DNA of 44,798 bases from Arthrobacter silvisoli (GCF_003369445.1 NZ_QRCU01000042.1:1-44798); one strand, 5' to 3'; shown: positions 1-7,972, counted from the stretch's first letter. Notes: generated from the letters alone by a model not told the origin. Numbers and translations: made by a program.

Positions 1-75
1 TATCTCGCCCGATCGATCTACCGAACACTCAACGCGACAAACCCGAGCACCCGCGGGGCTTGACAGCTATAGAAG

Positions 76-110
76 GGTCGGCGAAGGGCCGCCTCCGGGC
101 GGACCCGACC
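76..110 (-). terminator. Hairpin after the carbonic anhydrase-like gene
   Basis: An outer 6-bp stem (76-81 with 105-110) encloses an inner 5-bp stem (89-93 with 98-102) with loop TCCG. It lies 14 bp beyond the stop codon of the minus-strand gene at 124. The U-tract is poor, so this is a weak terminator call. The remaining bases 1-75 show no gene. Confidence 0.4.
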
Positions 111-123
111 ACTTGTTTCGCGC

Positions 124-642
124 TTAGGCGTGCATCTCCCGGTGCGCCGCCGCGAGCTCCACGTAGTGGGCTGCGTTGTGCTTGACGCCGTCGAATTCCT
201 CGTCGCTGAGCTCCCGGCGGACTTTCGCCGGGACGCCGGCAACGAGGGAACGCGGCGGGATGACGCTGCCTTCGAGCACCACGGCGCCCGCGGCCACAAG
301 GGAGCCGCTGCCGATCACCGCGCCGTTGAGGATGGTGGCGCTCATGCCGATCAGGCAGTCATCCTCCACGGTGCATCCGTGCACGACGGCGGAGTGGCCC
401 ACGCTGACCCGTTCGCCGACCGTGCAGGGGAAGCCGGGGTCGGCGTGCAGTACCACGTTGTCCTGCAGGTTCGAGCCTGCGCCCACGCTGATCGCGGCGG
501 TGTCGGCGCGCACGGAGACGCCGTAGAAGGCGCTCGCGTTCTCGCCGAGGCTTGCCTTGCCGATGATCGAGGCGCTTGGGGCCACGAAAGCCGTTTCATG
601 GATCTCCGGGGTGTCCCCGGCGAAGGTGTAAATGGGAGCCAT
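124..642 (-). CDS. Gamma-carbonic anhydrase family protein (left-handed beta-helix)
   Basis: A 172-residue protein of the gamma-carbonic anhydrase / YrdA / PaaY family, whose members form trimeric left-handed beta helices and bind a metal through histidines at subunit interfaces. Hexapeptide-type repeats run from about residue 15 to 135. Histidines that could be ligands lie in VVLHADPG and in VGHSAVVHGC, the usual places for this family. The length matches the family norm of 170-200 residues. The ATG at 642 is supported by a TAGGCT hexamer seven bases upstream and no Shine-Dalgarno sequence, which predicts a leaderless mRNA. It is a single gene and its neighbours do not define a pathway. Reversible CO2 hydration is known for some family members only, so the true substrate is uncertain. 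Confidence 0.9.
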   Translation of the reverse strand: MAPIYTFAGDTPEIHETAFVAPSASIIGKASLGENASAFYGVSVRADTAAISVGAGSNLQDNVVLHADPGFPCTVGERVSVGHSAVVHGCTVEDDCLIGMSATILNGAVIGSGSLVAAGAVVLEGSVIPPRSLVAGVPAKVRRELSDEEFDGVKHNAAHYVELAAAHREMHA

Positions 643-649
643 GCAGGCA

Positions 650-655
650 AGCCTA
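650..655 (-). promoter_or_regulatory. -10 element TAGGCT, leaderless promoter
   Basis: Read on the minus strand, TAGGCT lies 7 nt before the ATG at 642. Transcription would begin at or next to the start codon. Confidence 0.55.
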
Positions 656-725
656 GCCGAGCGGGCCCACCCAACCGGGTCGCATTGTTGCCGTTACGGG
701 CGCCCAAAACGCCAACTGCTGCGAG

Positions 726-1430
726 CTAGTCGGGCAGCGCTGGCGTCCGCAGCACCAGGAACTGATAGTGCTGTACCCACTGCCCGGCGCCTGGCCCGGA
801 TTCGGGGCCGACGCCTTCCGGCCACGTCTCGAAATGCTCCACCGTGCCATGCCGGCCGAAGATCTCCCGCACCGCAGCATCGCTGCGGCGGCTGAAGAAG
901 CGCCGCGGTTCGATGTCGTCTTCCGGGTTCAGGACCTCTTCGTCCTCGCCTGACCAGAGCCCGACGGCGATCGGCGCACCCGGTCCGGTGACCCGCACGA
1001 GTTCGCGGACGACGTCGTCGATGGCGCTGTTGGGTACGTGCAGCAGGGTGCTCATCGACCACGCGGCGGGGAAGGCGGCGTCCGCGAACGGCAGCGCGCG
1101 GCCGCTGGCCACCGAGGCGTCCAGGCCCTTGGCGCGGGCGAGCCGGACGCTTTCCTCCGAGAGGTCCACGCCGCAGTAGTGCAGACCCGCCTGGACAAAG
1201 CCGAGCCCGTCGACGCCGGAACCGCAGCCGAGTTCCAGCAGGCCGTGCCGATGTTCGGACTTGAGGAAGGTGATGAACCATTCGCGGCAGGCCACCCGCC
1301 GCGGAGTCAGGGGCCGCGCATCCCGGGCAGCAGCCTCGCGGTTGTAGTACGTCGCCAGGTCCGTTTCGTAGCCGCCGGGTTCATGGCTGTTGCCGGGTTC
1401 ATGGCCGCCGCGCAATGGTTCCCCGTCCAT
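726..1430 (-). CDS. Class I SAM-dependent methyltransferase
   Basis: A 234-residue protein with a Rossmann-type methyltransferase fold. Motif I is LLELGCGSGVDGLGF at about residues 64-78 (SAM glycine loop). An acidic motif II follows in CGVDLSEES, and a motif III/IV-like stretch is LPFADAAFPAAWSMSTLLHV. This matches the Methyltransf_11/25 type domain. The substrate cannot be read from the sequence, and the first 25 or so residues (Gly, Glu and His rich) look like a disordered leader. The ATG at 1430 is preceded six bases upstream by TACCCT on the minus strand and lacks a ribosome binding site, which suggests a leaderless transcript. The gap to the upstream purU gene is 93 bp and holds this promoter. 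Confidence 0.85.
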   Translation of the reverse strand: MDGEPLRGGHEPGNSHEPGGYETDLATYYNREAAARDARPLTPRRVACREWFITFLKSEHRHGLLELGCGSGVDGLGFVQAGLHYCGVDLSEESVRLARAKGLDASVASGRALPFADAAFPAAWSMSTLLHVPNSAIDDVVRELVRVTGPGAPIAVGLWSGEDEEVLNPEDDIEPRRFFSRRSDAAVREIFGRHGTVEHFETWPEGVGPESGPGAGQWVQHYQFLVLRTPALPD

Positions 1431-1436
1431 GGCTCA

Positions 1437-1442
1437 AGGGTA
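1437..1442 (-). promoter_or_regulatory. -10 element TACCCT, leaderless promoter
   Basis: On the minus strand TACCCT is followed by 6 nt and the ATG of the methyltransferase gene. Confidence 0.45.
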
Positions 1443-1523
1443 GACCTCCCCCTGCTGCCTCGCAGTTAAAGGCGTTTTGAGCCCCCAAACGACCTCAACT
1501 CCGAGTTACGTGGGGCAGCGCAG

Positions 1524-2384
1524 CTAGTTGAAGACGACCGTCCGGTTGCCGTCCAGCAGCACACGGTGTTCGGCGTGCCACTGCACGGCCTGCGCCAGGG
1601 TGCGGCCCTCCACGTCCCGGCCCATCTGCACGAACTGGGCGGCGGTGCGGGCGTGGTCCACCCGGATGACTTCCTGCTCGATGATCGGGCCCTCGTCCAG
1701 GTCCGCCGTGACGTAGTGGGCGGTGGCGCCGATCAGCTTCACGCCGCGGGCATGCGCCTGGTGGTACGGCTTGGCGCCCTTGAAGGACGGCAGGAACGAG
1801 TGGTGGATGTTGATGGCCTTGCCGTTGAGCTCGGTGCACAGCTCATTGGAGAGCACTTGCATGTAGCGGGCCAGCACGGTCAGTTCGATGTCGTGCTCCC
1901 TGATCAGCTTAAGCAGCTGCGCCTCGGCCTGCTGCTTGGTATCCGGGGTGACGGGAATGTGGTGGAAGGGGATGCCGTAGAACTCGGCGAGGCCTTCGAG
2001 GTCCCGGTGGTTCGAGACAATGGCCGGTACCTCAATGGGCAGGGTGCCGCTGCGCTGCTGGAAGAGGAGGTCGTTAAGGCAGTGGGCGTCCTTCGATCCC
2101 AGGATGAGGGTGCGCAGCTTCCGGCCCACGGGGTTGATGTCCCACTTCATGCCGAACTCGGCGGCCACCGGTTCCAGCGCCGCTGCCAGTTCTTCCTGCG
2201 TGGATGACGTGGTGGCTTCCACACGCATGAAGAAGTTCCCGGTGGTGGGGCTGCCGTACTGCTGGGAATCGGTGATGTTGCAGCCGGCCCCAAGCAGGGC
2301 GCCGGCAACGGCGTGCACGATTCCGGGCCGGTCCGGGCAGGACAGGGTCACAACAAAAGACGCGGGAAGGGTGGAGTCAATCAC
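1524..2384 (-). CDS. purU: Formyltetrahydrofolate deformylase
   Basis: PurU hydrolyses 10-formyl-tetrahydrofolate to formate and tetrahydrofolate, balancing the cytosolic one-carbon pool. The 286-residue protein has an N-terminal ACT domain (about residues 8-85, opening with FVVTLSCPDRPGIVHAVAG) and a formyltransferase-type domain. In the latter, the catalytic region NIHHSFLPSFKGAKPYHQA and the loop DLDEGPIIEQ are visible. The length is normal for PurU (280-290). The start is GTG at 2384; TAGGCT lies six bases upstream on the minus strand with no Shine-Dalgarno sequence. The gene is divergent from glyA-folD, which sit behind a ZTP riboswitch, so three folate one-carbon enzymes share this locus. 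In other bacteria glycine activates and methionine inhibits PurU through the ACT domain; that is known from the family and not shown here. Confidence 0.96.
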   Translation of the reverse strand: MIDSTLPASFVVTLSCPDRPGIVHAVAGALLGAGCNITDSQQYGSPTTGNFFMRVEATTSSTQEELAAALEPVAAEFGMKWDINPVGRKLRTLILGSKDAHCLNDLLFQQRSGTLPIEVPAIVSNHRDLEGLAEFYGIPFHHIPVTPDTKQQAEAQLLKLIREHDIELTVLARYMQVLSNELCTELNGKAINIHHSFLPSFKGAKPYHQAHARGVKLIGATAHYVTADLDEGPIIEQEVIRVDHARTAAQFVQMGRDVEGRTLAQAVQWHAEHRVLLDGNRTVVFN

Positions 2385-2390
2385 CTGACA

Positions 2391-2396
2391 AGCCTA
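2391..2396 (-). promoter_or_regulatory. purU -10 element TAGGCT, leaderless promoter
   Basis: TAGGCT on the minus strand is followed by 6 nt and the GTG start of purU. It lies back to back with the glyA promoter region. Confidence 0.55.
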
Positions 2397-2412
2397 CCGT
2401 TGCGCGGCTGCT

Positions 2413-2418
2413 GTACTG
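2413..2418 (+). promoter_or_regulatory. Probable glyA-folD -10 element TACTGT
   Basis: TACTGT lies just upstream of the ZTP aptamer, as needed for the aptamer to be transcribed as part of the leader. No good -35 was found. The mRNA leader to the glyA GTG would be about 205 nt. Confidence 0.4.
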
Positions 2419-2420
2419 TT

Positions 2421-2500
2421 AAGACCGTCGCGACTGGCGTTGGGTGGTGAACCACCAGGGAGCGGCACGGATGAAGACCACGGATCGTACGCCTGGGCCG
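2421..2500 (+). promoter_or_regulatory. ZTP (pfl-type) riboswitch aptamer in the glyA-folD leader
   Basis: The segment carries the hallmark parts of the pfl/ZTP riboswitch in order: GACTGGCG at about 2432, a GGGTGGTGAACCACC hairpin (2442-2456), AGGGAGC directly after it, a variable linker, and the 3' subdomain CGCCTGGGC (2490-2498). Known ZTP switches sense ZMP/ZTP, the purine intermediates that build up when 10-formyl-THF is short, and raise expression of folate one-carbon genes. GlyA and FolD are classic targets. The bases GGGCC at 2495-2499 can also pair with GGCCC at 2520-2524, which could serve as the competing expression-platform helix; that part is inference. Confidence 0.9.
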
Positions 2501-2630
2501 AGGGTCATGTCTTACCTTTGGCCCTGCCGCGCCTCATTGCTTACGTAGTCCGTAATTATGAGTGACTCCGGATATGCCAGACGGTAGCCTGACCTGTGAG
2601 AAGTACCAGTTCCCTAGCCAGGAGATCTTT

Positions 2631-3926
2631 GTGTCGACCAACATCACCTCTGCGACTATCAGTAACCAGCCGCTTGCCGAACTCGATCCCGAGATCGCAG
2701 CCGTCCTGGAACAGGAACTCGGCCGCCAGCGCGGCACCCTGGAAATGATCGCCTCCGAAAACTTCGCTCCCCGTGCCGTCATGGAAGCACAGGGTTCCGT
2801 CCTCACCAACAAGTACGCCGAGGGCTACCCGGGCAAGCGCTACTACGGCGGCTGCGAATACGTCGACGTTGCCGAGCAGCTGGCCATCGACCGCGTCAAG
2901 GCCCTCTTCGGCGCCGAGTTCGCCAACGTCCAGCCGCACTCCGGCGCCCAGGCCAACGCCGCAGCCCTCTCCGCCCTGATCAACCCGGGCGACAAGATCC
3001 TGGGCCTCTCGCTGGCCCACGGCGGACACCTGACCCACGGCATGAAGCTGAACTTCTCCGGCAAGCTCTACCAGGTCGCCGCCTACCAGGTGGAAGAAGA
3101 CACCTTCCGCGTGGACATGGACAAGCTCCGCGAGCAGGCCATCGCCGAAAAGCCGCAGGTCATTATCGCCGGCTGGTCCGCGTACCCGCGCCACCTGGAT
3201 TTCGCCGCCTTCCGCTCCATCGCTGACGAGGTCGGCGCACTGCTCTGGACGGACATGGCCCACTTCGCCGGCCTCGTCGCAGCAGGCCTGCACCCGAGCC
3301 CGGTGCCGCACTCCGACGTCGTCACCTCCACCGTGCACAAGACCCTCGCCGGCCCGCGCTCCGGTGTGATCCTGGCCAAGGAGCAGTACGGCAAGAAGCT
3401 CAACTCCAACGTGTTCCCGGGCCAGCAGGGCGGCCCGCTGATGCACGTGATCGCCGCCAAGGCAGTGGCCTTCAAGATCGCCGCTGGCGAGGAGTTCAAG
3501 GAGCGCCAGCAGCGCGTCCTGGAAGGCGCCAAGATCATCGCCGAACGCCTCACCCAGCCGGACGTCGCCGACGCCGGCGTCTCGGTCCTCACGGGCGGCA
3601 CGGACGTGCACCTGGTCCTGGTGGACCTGCGCAACTCGCAGCTGGACGGCCAGCAGGCCGAAGACCTCCTGCACTCGGTGGGCATCACGGTCAACCGCAA
3701 CGCCGTGCCGTTCGATCCCCGCCCGCCGATGGTCACCTCCGGCCTGCGCATCGGCACTCCGGCCCTGGCCACCCGCGGCTTCGGCGCCGCAGAGTTTACC
3801 GAGGTTGCGGACATCATCGCCACCGCCCTCAAGGCCGGCTCCGCCACCAACGTTGAGGCCCTGCAGGCCCGCGTCGACAAGCTCGCCGCCGATTTCCCCC
3901 TTTACCCCGAGCACGAACAGTGGTGA
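2631..3926 (+). CDS. glyA: Serine hydroxymethyltransferase
   Basis: GlyA interconverts serine plus THF with glycine plus 5,10-methylene-THF, using pyridoxal phosphate. I place the start at GTG 2631 because AGGAG lies seven bases before it and the protein then has 431 residues, normal for GlyA. An upstream GTG at 2562 would add 23 residues unlike the family. The PLP lysine is in [13 protein letters not shown] (about Lys237). Other family signatures are [11 protein letters not shown] near the N-terminus, [15 protein letters not shown], and the PLP phosphate and ring contacts around SGAQAN and DMAHFAGL. The gene is led by a ZTP riboswitch and followed directly by folD, which uses its product. 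Codon use is uniform with neighbouring genes. Confidence 0.98.
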   Translation: MSTNITSATISNQPLAELDPEIAAVLEQELGRQRGTLEMIASENFAPRAVMEAQGSVLTNKYAEGYPGKRYYGGCEYVDVAEQLAIDRVKALFGAEFANVQPHSGAQANAAALSALINPGDKILGLSLAHGGHLTHGMKLNFSGKLYQVAAYQVEEDTFRVDMDKLREQAIAEKPQVIIAGWSAYPRHLDFAAFRSIADEVGALLWTDMAHFAGLVAAGLHPSPVPHSDVVTSTVHKTLAGPRSGVILAKEQYGKKLNSNVFPGQQGGPLMHVIAAKAVAFKIAAGEEFKERQQRVLEGAKIIAERLTQPDVADAGVSVLTGGTDVHLVLVDLRNSQLDGQQAEDLLHSVGITVNRNAVPFDPRPPMVTSGLRIGTPALATRGFGAAEFTEVADIIATALKAGSATNVEALQARVDKLAADFPLYPEHEQW

Positions 3927-3934
3927 ACGCATCG

Positions 3935-4828
3935 ATGGCACAGACCGCCAAGATCCTCGACGGCAAGGCAGCTTCCGCCTCCATCAAGGCCGAACTGACT
4001 GAACGCGTCGCCGCGCTCAAGGCCCGGGGCGTTACTCCGGGCATCGCCACGGTGCTGGTTGGCGCCGATCCGGCCTCGCAGCTGTACGTCGGCATGAAGC
4101 ACAAGCAGTCCAAGGCGATCGGGATGAACTCGATCCAGAAGGAACTGCCGGCGGACGCGACCCAGGAACAGGTCGAGGCCCTCATCGACGAACTCAACGC
4201 GGACCCGTCCTGCCACGGCTACATCGTGCAGCTGCCGCTGCCGAAGCACCTGGACACGGACGCGATCCTCGAGCGCATCGACCCCGCCAAGGATGCTGAC
4301 GGGCTTCACCCGACCAACCTCGGCAAGCTGGTGCTCAACGTCAACGGGCAGATCGACACGCCGCTTCCGTGCACGCCCCGCGGCGTGATCGAGCTGCTCC
4401 TGCGCAACGGCTACGAGCTCAAGGGCAAGCACGTCGTCGTCGTCGGCCGTGGCGTGACCATCGGGCGGCCGATGCCGCTCCTGCTCACGCGCCGTGAGGT
4501 CAACGCGACCGTGACGGTTGTCCACACAGGCACCCCGGACATGTCCAAGCACCTGCGCGAGGCAGACGTCATCGTGGCCGCGGCGGGCGTCAAGCACATC
4601 GTCAAGGCCGAAGACGTCAAGCCGGGCGCCGCGGTGCTCGACGTCGGCGTGACGCGCGAGGACGATCCCGAGGGCGGAAAGCCCAAGGTATTCGGCGACG
4701 TCGACCCGGCCGTGGCCGAGGTCGCGGGATACATTTCGCCGAACCCGGGCGGCGTGGGTCCGATGACCGTCGCGCTCCTCATGACCAATGTGGTCGAAGC
4801 AGCGGAGCGGGCAGCGGCCAAGGCCTGA
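3935..4828 (+). CDS. folD: Bifunctional methylenetetrahydrofolate dehydrogenase / methenyltetrahydrofolate cyclohydrolase
   Basis: FolD oxidises 5,10-methylene-THF with NADP+ and hydrolyses the methenyl form to 10-formyl-THF. From the ATG at 3935 the protein has 297 residues. The active-site tyrosine and lysine lie in [11 protein letters not shown] (about Tyr51 and Lys55). The folate-binding stretch is [12 protein letters not shown]. The dinucleotide loop is [13 protein letters not shown], and the C-terminal signature [10 protein letters not shown] is intact. GTG codons at 3920 and 3923 are in frame and overlap the end of glyA; with no strong ribosome binding site, translation is probably coupled to glyA. 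Both genes share the ZTP-riboswitch leader, and a strong hairpin terminator follows. Confidence 0.97.
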   Translation: MAQTAKILDGKAASASIKAELTERVAALKARGVTPGIATVLVGADPASQLYVGMKHKQSKAIGMNSIQKELPADATQEQVEALIDELNADPSCHGYIVQLPLPKHLDTDAILERIDPAKDADGLHPTNLGKLVLNVNGQIDTPLPCTPRGVIELLLRNGYELKGKHVVVVGRGVTIGRPMPLLLTRREVNATVTVVHTGTPDMSKHLREADVIVAAAGVKHIVKAEDVKPGAAVLDVGVTREDDPEGGKPKVFGDVDPAVAEVAGYISPNPGGVGPMTVALLMTNVVEAAERAAAKA

Positions 4829-4873
4829 TCACCCAAGCAACCGGACGCACCGGTGTGCGTCCATCCGCCACGA

Positions 4874-4905
4874 CGACGGCGGCAGCCACCCGGCTGCCGC
4901 CGTCG
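4874..4905. terminator. Strong hairpin terminator between folD and the convergent CHRD gene
   Basis: A perfect 14-bp GC-rich stem (4874-4887 with 4892-4905) has loop ACCC and is followed by CCGTTT. It sits between two convergent genes and can serve both strands. Confidence 0.8.
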
Positions 4906-4930
4906 CCGTTTAAGGGAACTTGCGTCCGCC

Positions 4931-5377
4931 TTACTTCAGCTGCCCGCGGATCTCACCACCCGGGAAGTTCGGGGTGTGCACGTTGACGTAGTAGCTGCGG
5001 GGGCTGGCCACGATGGCCGCGAGGAGGGCGGGGTCGGCGGTGGTGCAGGCCTCCTGGGTCCAGGTGGTTCCGCTGCCCACGGTGAGGGGCACCACCACAG
5101 GCCCGGCGACGCCGCGCGGAGCGAGGTGGATGTGGGCGGCGAGCGCCGGGAGCGACAAGTTGCGTGCCGTGAGCGTGTAGCAGAGTTCCCCGCCGCTTAT
5201 CGTGTAGCTGAAGAAGCCGCTGGCCCCGGTGTTTGAGCCCGTCGTCTCCTGCTCGGTGTTCAGCGGGATGGCAGGAACCCCTCCGGGATTCGCGGTGGCG
5301 ACACCGGCACCTCCGGCTGCCAGGGCGGCGACGACGCCCAGCACGGCGAGTGGTTTGAGTGTGCGGATTGCTGGCAT
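4931..5377 (-). CDS. Secreted CHRD domain protein
   Basis: A 148-residue exported protein. Residues 1-29 form a Sec signal peptide (Lys8, hydrophobic core LAVLGVVAALAAGG, cleavage near ATA-NP). The rest is one CHRD domain, with the typical FSYTISGGELCYTLTARNL strand region, AAHIHLAPRG, and the C-terminal YYVNVHTPNFPGGEIRGQL. CHRD domains occur in chordin and in many bacterial secreted proteins of unknown role. The two cysteines could form a disulphide. The ATG at 5377 is chosen because AGGAGGACCAGAA lies directly upstream, one of the best Shine-Dalgarno sequences here. The gene is divergent from the two-component system, and the palindrome at 5474-5493 lies in the shared control region. Confidence 0.9.
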   Translation of the reverse strand: MPAIRTLKPLAVLGVVAALAAGGAGVATANPGGVPAIPLNTEQETTGSNTGASGFFSYTISGGELCYTLTARNLSLPALAAHIHLAPRGVAGPVVVPLTVGSGTTWTQEACTTADPALLAAIVASPRSYYVNVHTPNFPGGEIRGQLK

Positions 5378-5473
5378 TTCTGGTCCTCCTTGAAGACAAG
5401 CACTGTTGTTCAGCGGAAGTCCCCCAACGTTGACCACGGTACGCCCGGCCGGGGCCGGACAACAGGGACACCG

Positions 5474-5493
5474 CCTACTCCCGGGGGAGTAGG
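5474..5493. promoter_or_regulatory. Palindrome, candidate response-regulator operator (site 1)
   Basis: The 20-bp sequence CCTACTCCCGGGGGAGTAGG pairs at nine of ten positions. It lies 55 bp before the histidine kinase ATG and 96 bp before the divergent CHRD gene. Sixteen bases of it recur with one change at 7421-7436, just after the response regulator gene. Confidence 0.5.
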
Positions 5494-5536
5494 CCGTTTG
5501 CTCCCTGAACCGGACGACGCCGCAGGCCGCGGGGGC

Positions 5537-5542
5537 TAGGCT
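5537..5542 (+). promoter_or_regulatory. -10 element TAGGCT, leaderless promoter of the histidine kinase gene
   Basis: TAGGCT is followed by 6 nt and the ATG at 5549; no Shine-Dalgarno sequence is present. Confidence 0.55.
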
Positions 5543-5548
5543 CGGAGC

Positions 5549-6745
5549 ATGCAGCGCGGTTTCAGCGGCGGGCACGGTTTCCACCAGGGTCCGGGACCCG
5601 GCAGGCGCAAGGGGCCGCCCACGTCCTTCATCGCCATCTCCGTGGCCCTGATCCAAGTGATAGGGACGGTCTTCGCCGCCAGCCACCAGGAGAACGCCCG
5701 GCCCTTGGATGCGCCTGCCTTCGTGCTGCTCCTTGCCGGCCCCGCCGCGCTGCTGCTGCGGCGCCGGATGCCGGTGCTGATGCTGCCCCTGACCTTCGCC
5801 GCAGCCCTTGCCTACCTCCTGGCCGGTTACCCATGGGGCCCTGTGGTGGTGTCCTTCGCGGTGTCGCTGCTGCTGAGCGCCGCCGCGGGCCTGAGCTGGC
5901 TGGCCTGGCTGGGCGCCGGCGCCGCCGCCCTCACCGTGCTGCTCTGGTCTGTCCTCGGCGGCGACGAGGCCTGGCCGCTGCGCTCCGCCGCCGCCGCGGC
6001 CTGGGCCGCCATCCTGGTCCTGCTCGGTGAGGGGTTCCGGCGGCGCAGGGAGCAGATCGCCGAGTACCGGCGCCGGCGTGCGGCAGCAGAGCAGGCCGAG
6101 CGGGACGAATACCGGCTCACCCTGGCCCGGGACATCCACGACGTCGTGGCCCATTCACTGTCCATGATCAACGTCCAGGCCTCCGTGGCGCTGCACCTGG
6201 GCACAAACGAACCCGAACGGCTCCGCCCGGCACTGGAGGCCATCAAAGCCGCCAGCAAGGAATCCCTCGCGGAAGTCCGGCAGTTGCTCGGCGTGCTGCG
6301 CGACGATGCCCCGCTGCATCCCGGTACGCGACCGGGGCTGGCCCGCATCCCGGAACTGGTGGAGCACGCACGGCTGGCCGGGCTGCGGGTGGAGCTGGCC
6401 AACGCGGTGGACCCGGCAACGGTGCGCGAACAGCAGCAGGAAGCGGCCTTCCGGGTGGTCCAGGAAGCGCTGAGCAACGTCCGCCGGCACTCCGGTGCGG
6501 TGTCCGCCGTCGTACGCCTTGCGGTTGCCGGGAACACGCTGGAGGTGACGGTCGACGACGACGGCACGGGCCTGGATTGGTCAAAGCAGGGCGGAGCGGA
6601 ACCCGGCAACGGGCTCACCGGGATGCGGGAGCGGGTGGAAGCACTGGGTGGCAGCCTCGCCCTGCTGCCGCTGGACGGTCCCCCGCCGAACAGAGGCCTG
6701 CGGGTCGAGGCAAGGATTCCCCTGCGAGAGGCGGCCGGACCATGA
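5549..6745 (+). CDS. Two-component sensor histidine kinase, NarL/DesK (HisKA_3) type
   Basis: A 398-residue membrane kinase. Four or five hydrophobic segments lie between residues 26 and 160, with almost no extracellular loop, so it probably senses a membrane or envelope signal. A charged helix (about 163-190) links to the HisKA_3 dimerisation domain, with the phosphorylated His at about residue 197 in ARDIHDVVAHSLS. The HATPase domain has the N box (EALSNVRRHSG), the G1 box (VDDDGTGLDW) and GNGLTGMRERVEALGG. The stop overlaps the ATG of the response regulator gene (ATGA), so the two are translationally coupled. The stimulus is unknown. Confidence 0.95.
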   Translation: MQRGFSGGHGFHQGPGPGRRKGPPTSFIAISVALIQVIGTVFAASHQENARPLDAPAFVLLLAGPAALLLRRRMPVLMLPLTFAAALAYLLAGYPWGPVVVSFAVSLLLSAAAGLSWLAWLGAGAAALTVLLWSVLGGDEAWPLRSAAAAAWAAILVLLGEGFRRRREQIAEYRRRRAAAEQAERDEYRLTLARDIHDVVAHSLSMINVQASVALHLGTNEPERLRPALEAIKAASKESLAEVRQLLGVLRDDAPLHPGTRPGLARIPELVEHARLAGLRVELANAVDPATVREQQQEAAFRVVQEALSNVRRHSGAVSAVVRLAVAGNTLEVTVDDDGTGLDWSKQGGAEPGNGLTGMRERVEALGGSLALLPLDGPPPNRGLRVEARIPLREAAGP

Positions 6746-7407
6746 TCCGCATCCTGCTGGCCGACGACCAGACCCTCATTCGTGCCGGGTTCCGGGCCCT
6801 GCTTGACGCCGAGCCGGACATGCAGGTGGTGGGCGAGGCCGGGACCGGGAGGGACGCCCTCCGGCTGGCCGTGCGGGAGGCGCCGGACGTGGTCCTGATG
6901 GACATCCGGATGCCCGACGGCGACGGCCTGGATGCCACCCGCCGGATCATGGCGGAGCCGCGCCTGGCCGGGACCCGGATCATCATCCTCACCACCTTCG
7001 AGCTTGACGAATACATCGCCGAAGCCGTCCGTGCCGGCGCCGCCGGCTTCCTGCTCAAGGACACTGAACCGGCCGAACTGATCCGGGCCGTGCGCGTGGT
7101 GCACGACGGCGACGCCCTCCTTTCGCCTTCGGTGACCCGTCGCATCATGGCCCAGCTGGCCGTGCACAGCCGGGCGGCCGCGGAACCGGTGGCGCTGGAA
7201 CAGATCACCGGGCGGGAGCGGGAAGTCCTGGCCTTGGTGGGCGAAGGGCTGAACAACGCCGAGATCGCCGAGCGGCTCTTCATCACCCCGCTCACCGCGA
7301 AGACCCACGTCTCGCGGATCATGAGCAAGCTCATGGTGCGTGACCGCGCCCAGTTGGTGGTGCTGGCCTACGAATCGGGCCTGGTCCGGCCCGGCTGGAG
7401 CAGTTGA
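6742..7407 (+). CDS. Two-component response regulator, NarL/FixJ family
   Basis: A 221-residue regulator that pairs with the kinase encoded immediately upstream. The receiver domain occupies residues 1-120, with the acidic pocket LADDQ and the phospho-acceptor at about Asp54 in VVLMDIRMPDGDG; the conserved lysine is in LLKDTEP. The LuxR-type helix-turn-helix lies at the C-terminus, with ITGREREVLALVGEGLNNAE and the recognition region TAKTHVSRIMSKL. The ATG at 6742 overlaps the kinase stop. Likely binding sites are the related sequences at 5474-5493 and 7421-7436, inferred from position and sequence match. Targets are probably this operon, the SHOCT protein gene and perhaps the CHRD gene. Confidence 0.95.
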   Translation: MIRILLADDQTLIRAGFRALLDAEPDMQVVGEAGTGRDALRLAVREAPDVVLMDIRMPDGDGLDATRRIMAEPRLAGTRIIILTTFELDEYIAEAVRAGAAGFLLKDTEPAELIRAVRVVHDGDALLSPSVTRRIMAQLAVHSRAAAEPVALEQITGREREVLALVGEGLNNAEIAERLFITPLTAKTHVSRIMSKLMVRDRAQLVVLAYESGLVRPGWSS

Positions 7408-7420
7408 AGTATTCCGGGGC

Positions 7421-7436
7421 CTCCCGGTGGAGTAGG
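7421..7436. promoter_or_regulatory. Candidate response-regulator operator (site 2)
   Basis: CTCCCGGTGGAGTAGG matches 15 of 16 bases of the right part of the palindrome at 5474-5493. It lies 13 bp after the regulator stop codon and 131 bp before the SHOCT gene. The rest of 7437-7567 shows no gene. Confidence 0.45.
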
Positions 7437-7567
7437 CGCCGGATCCGGATTGCCTCCCTGGGGCAGACGTTTCCGGGCGACCCGGAAAACAGACTGGATA
7501 CAGAGCCGGAACAGGCTTGGACGGCCCGGAGGACCCGGGCCCGACCGCCAAGAGTTTGGACCCTGAC

Positions 7568-7834
7568 ATGTTGACATCACTGAACGCCCTCGTCGCAGCC
7601 CACGGGCCATGGGACGGAGGCGGCTTCTGGCCATTTTTCCTGCTGATTCCGCTCTTCTGGATCCTGGTGATCGGCTTCTTCATCTTCTTCGCCCGCCGCA
7701 GCTGGCGGCACAACCACCACTGGGCCGCCGCCCAGGGAGCCGAAGGCGTGCTGCGCGAACGGTACGCACGGGGTGAAATCGACGAGACCGAATACCGCCA
7801 GCGCCTGGAAGTCCTGCGCGCGAATCCGAAGTAG
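7568..7834 (+). CDS. Small SHOCT domain membrane protein
   Basis: An 88-residue protein with one strong transmembrane helix (about residues 19-42, rich in Phe, Leu and Ile) and a basic stretch after it (ARRSWRHNHH). It ends in a SHOCT motif (LRERYARGEIDETEYRQRLEVL). SHOCT domains are short C-terminal oligomerisation helices found in many small bacterial membrane proteins of unknown role. I chose the ATG at 7568; an in-frame TTG at 7517 would add 17 residues, and neither start has a good ribosome binding site. It follows the two-component genes and the candidate operator at 7421-7436, so it may be a target of that system. Confidence 0.8.
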   Translation: MLTSLNALVAAHGPWDGGGFWPFFLLIPLFWILVIGFFIFFARRSWRHNHHWAAAQGAEGVLRERYARGEIDETEYRQRLEVLRANPK

Positions 7835-7848
7835 CGGGGTAGCGGTGT

Positions 7849-7909
7849 TGGGCCCACGCCGCCCGGGTTCCCTGGCCGCAGCGAAGCCAGGCCAGGGAGG
7901 CGGTGGGGA
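7849..7909 (+). repeat. Dispersed hairpin repeat, copy 1
   Basis: About 60 bp starting TGGGCCCACGCCGCCCGGG and ending GGGAGGCGGTGGGGA. The core CCCTGGCC (7870-7877) pairs with GGCCAGGG (7890-7897). The same element recurs at 15045-15106 and, inverted, at 42054-42112. It begins 15 bp after the SHOCT gene stop. Confidence 0.8.
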
Positions 7910-7959
7910 TTGTTCCAGAAAGTTGTGCAATAGCTCTTTCACGTTTTTCCCGGCTCAAC

Positions 7960-7965
7960 TAGGGT
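7960..7965 (+). promoter_or_regulatory. -10 element TAGGGT, leaderless promoter of the ABC exporter operon
   Basis: TAGGGT is followed by 7 nt and GTG 7973, which supports that start codon over GTG 7964 and ATG 8021. Confidence 0.5.
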
Positions 7966-7972
7966 GCTGAGG

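Noticed and set aside
2556..3941. Minus-strand open frame opposite glyA
   Set aside because: glyA is unmistakable and carries a riboswitch leader; the antisense frame shows no domain or ribosome binding site.
4931..6154. Longer start for the CHRD protein running across the divergent kinase promoter
   Set aside because: The extended frame covers the kinase gene on the other strand and places the signal peptide inside the protein; ATG 5377 has a near-perfect ribosome binding site and gives an N-terminal signal peptide.
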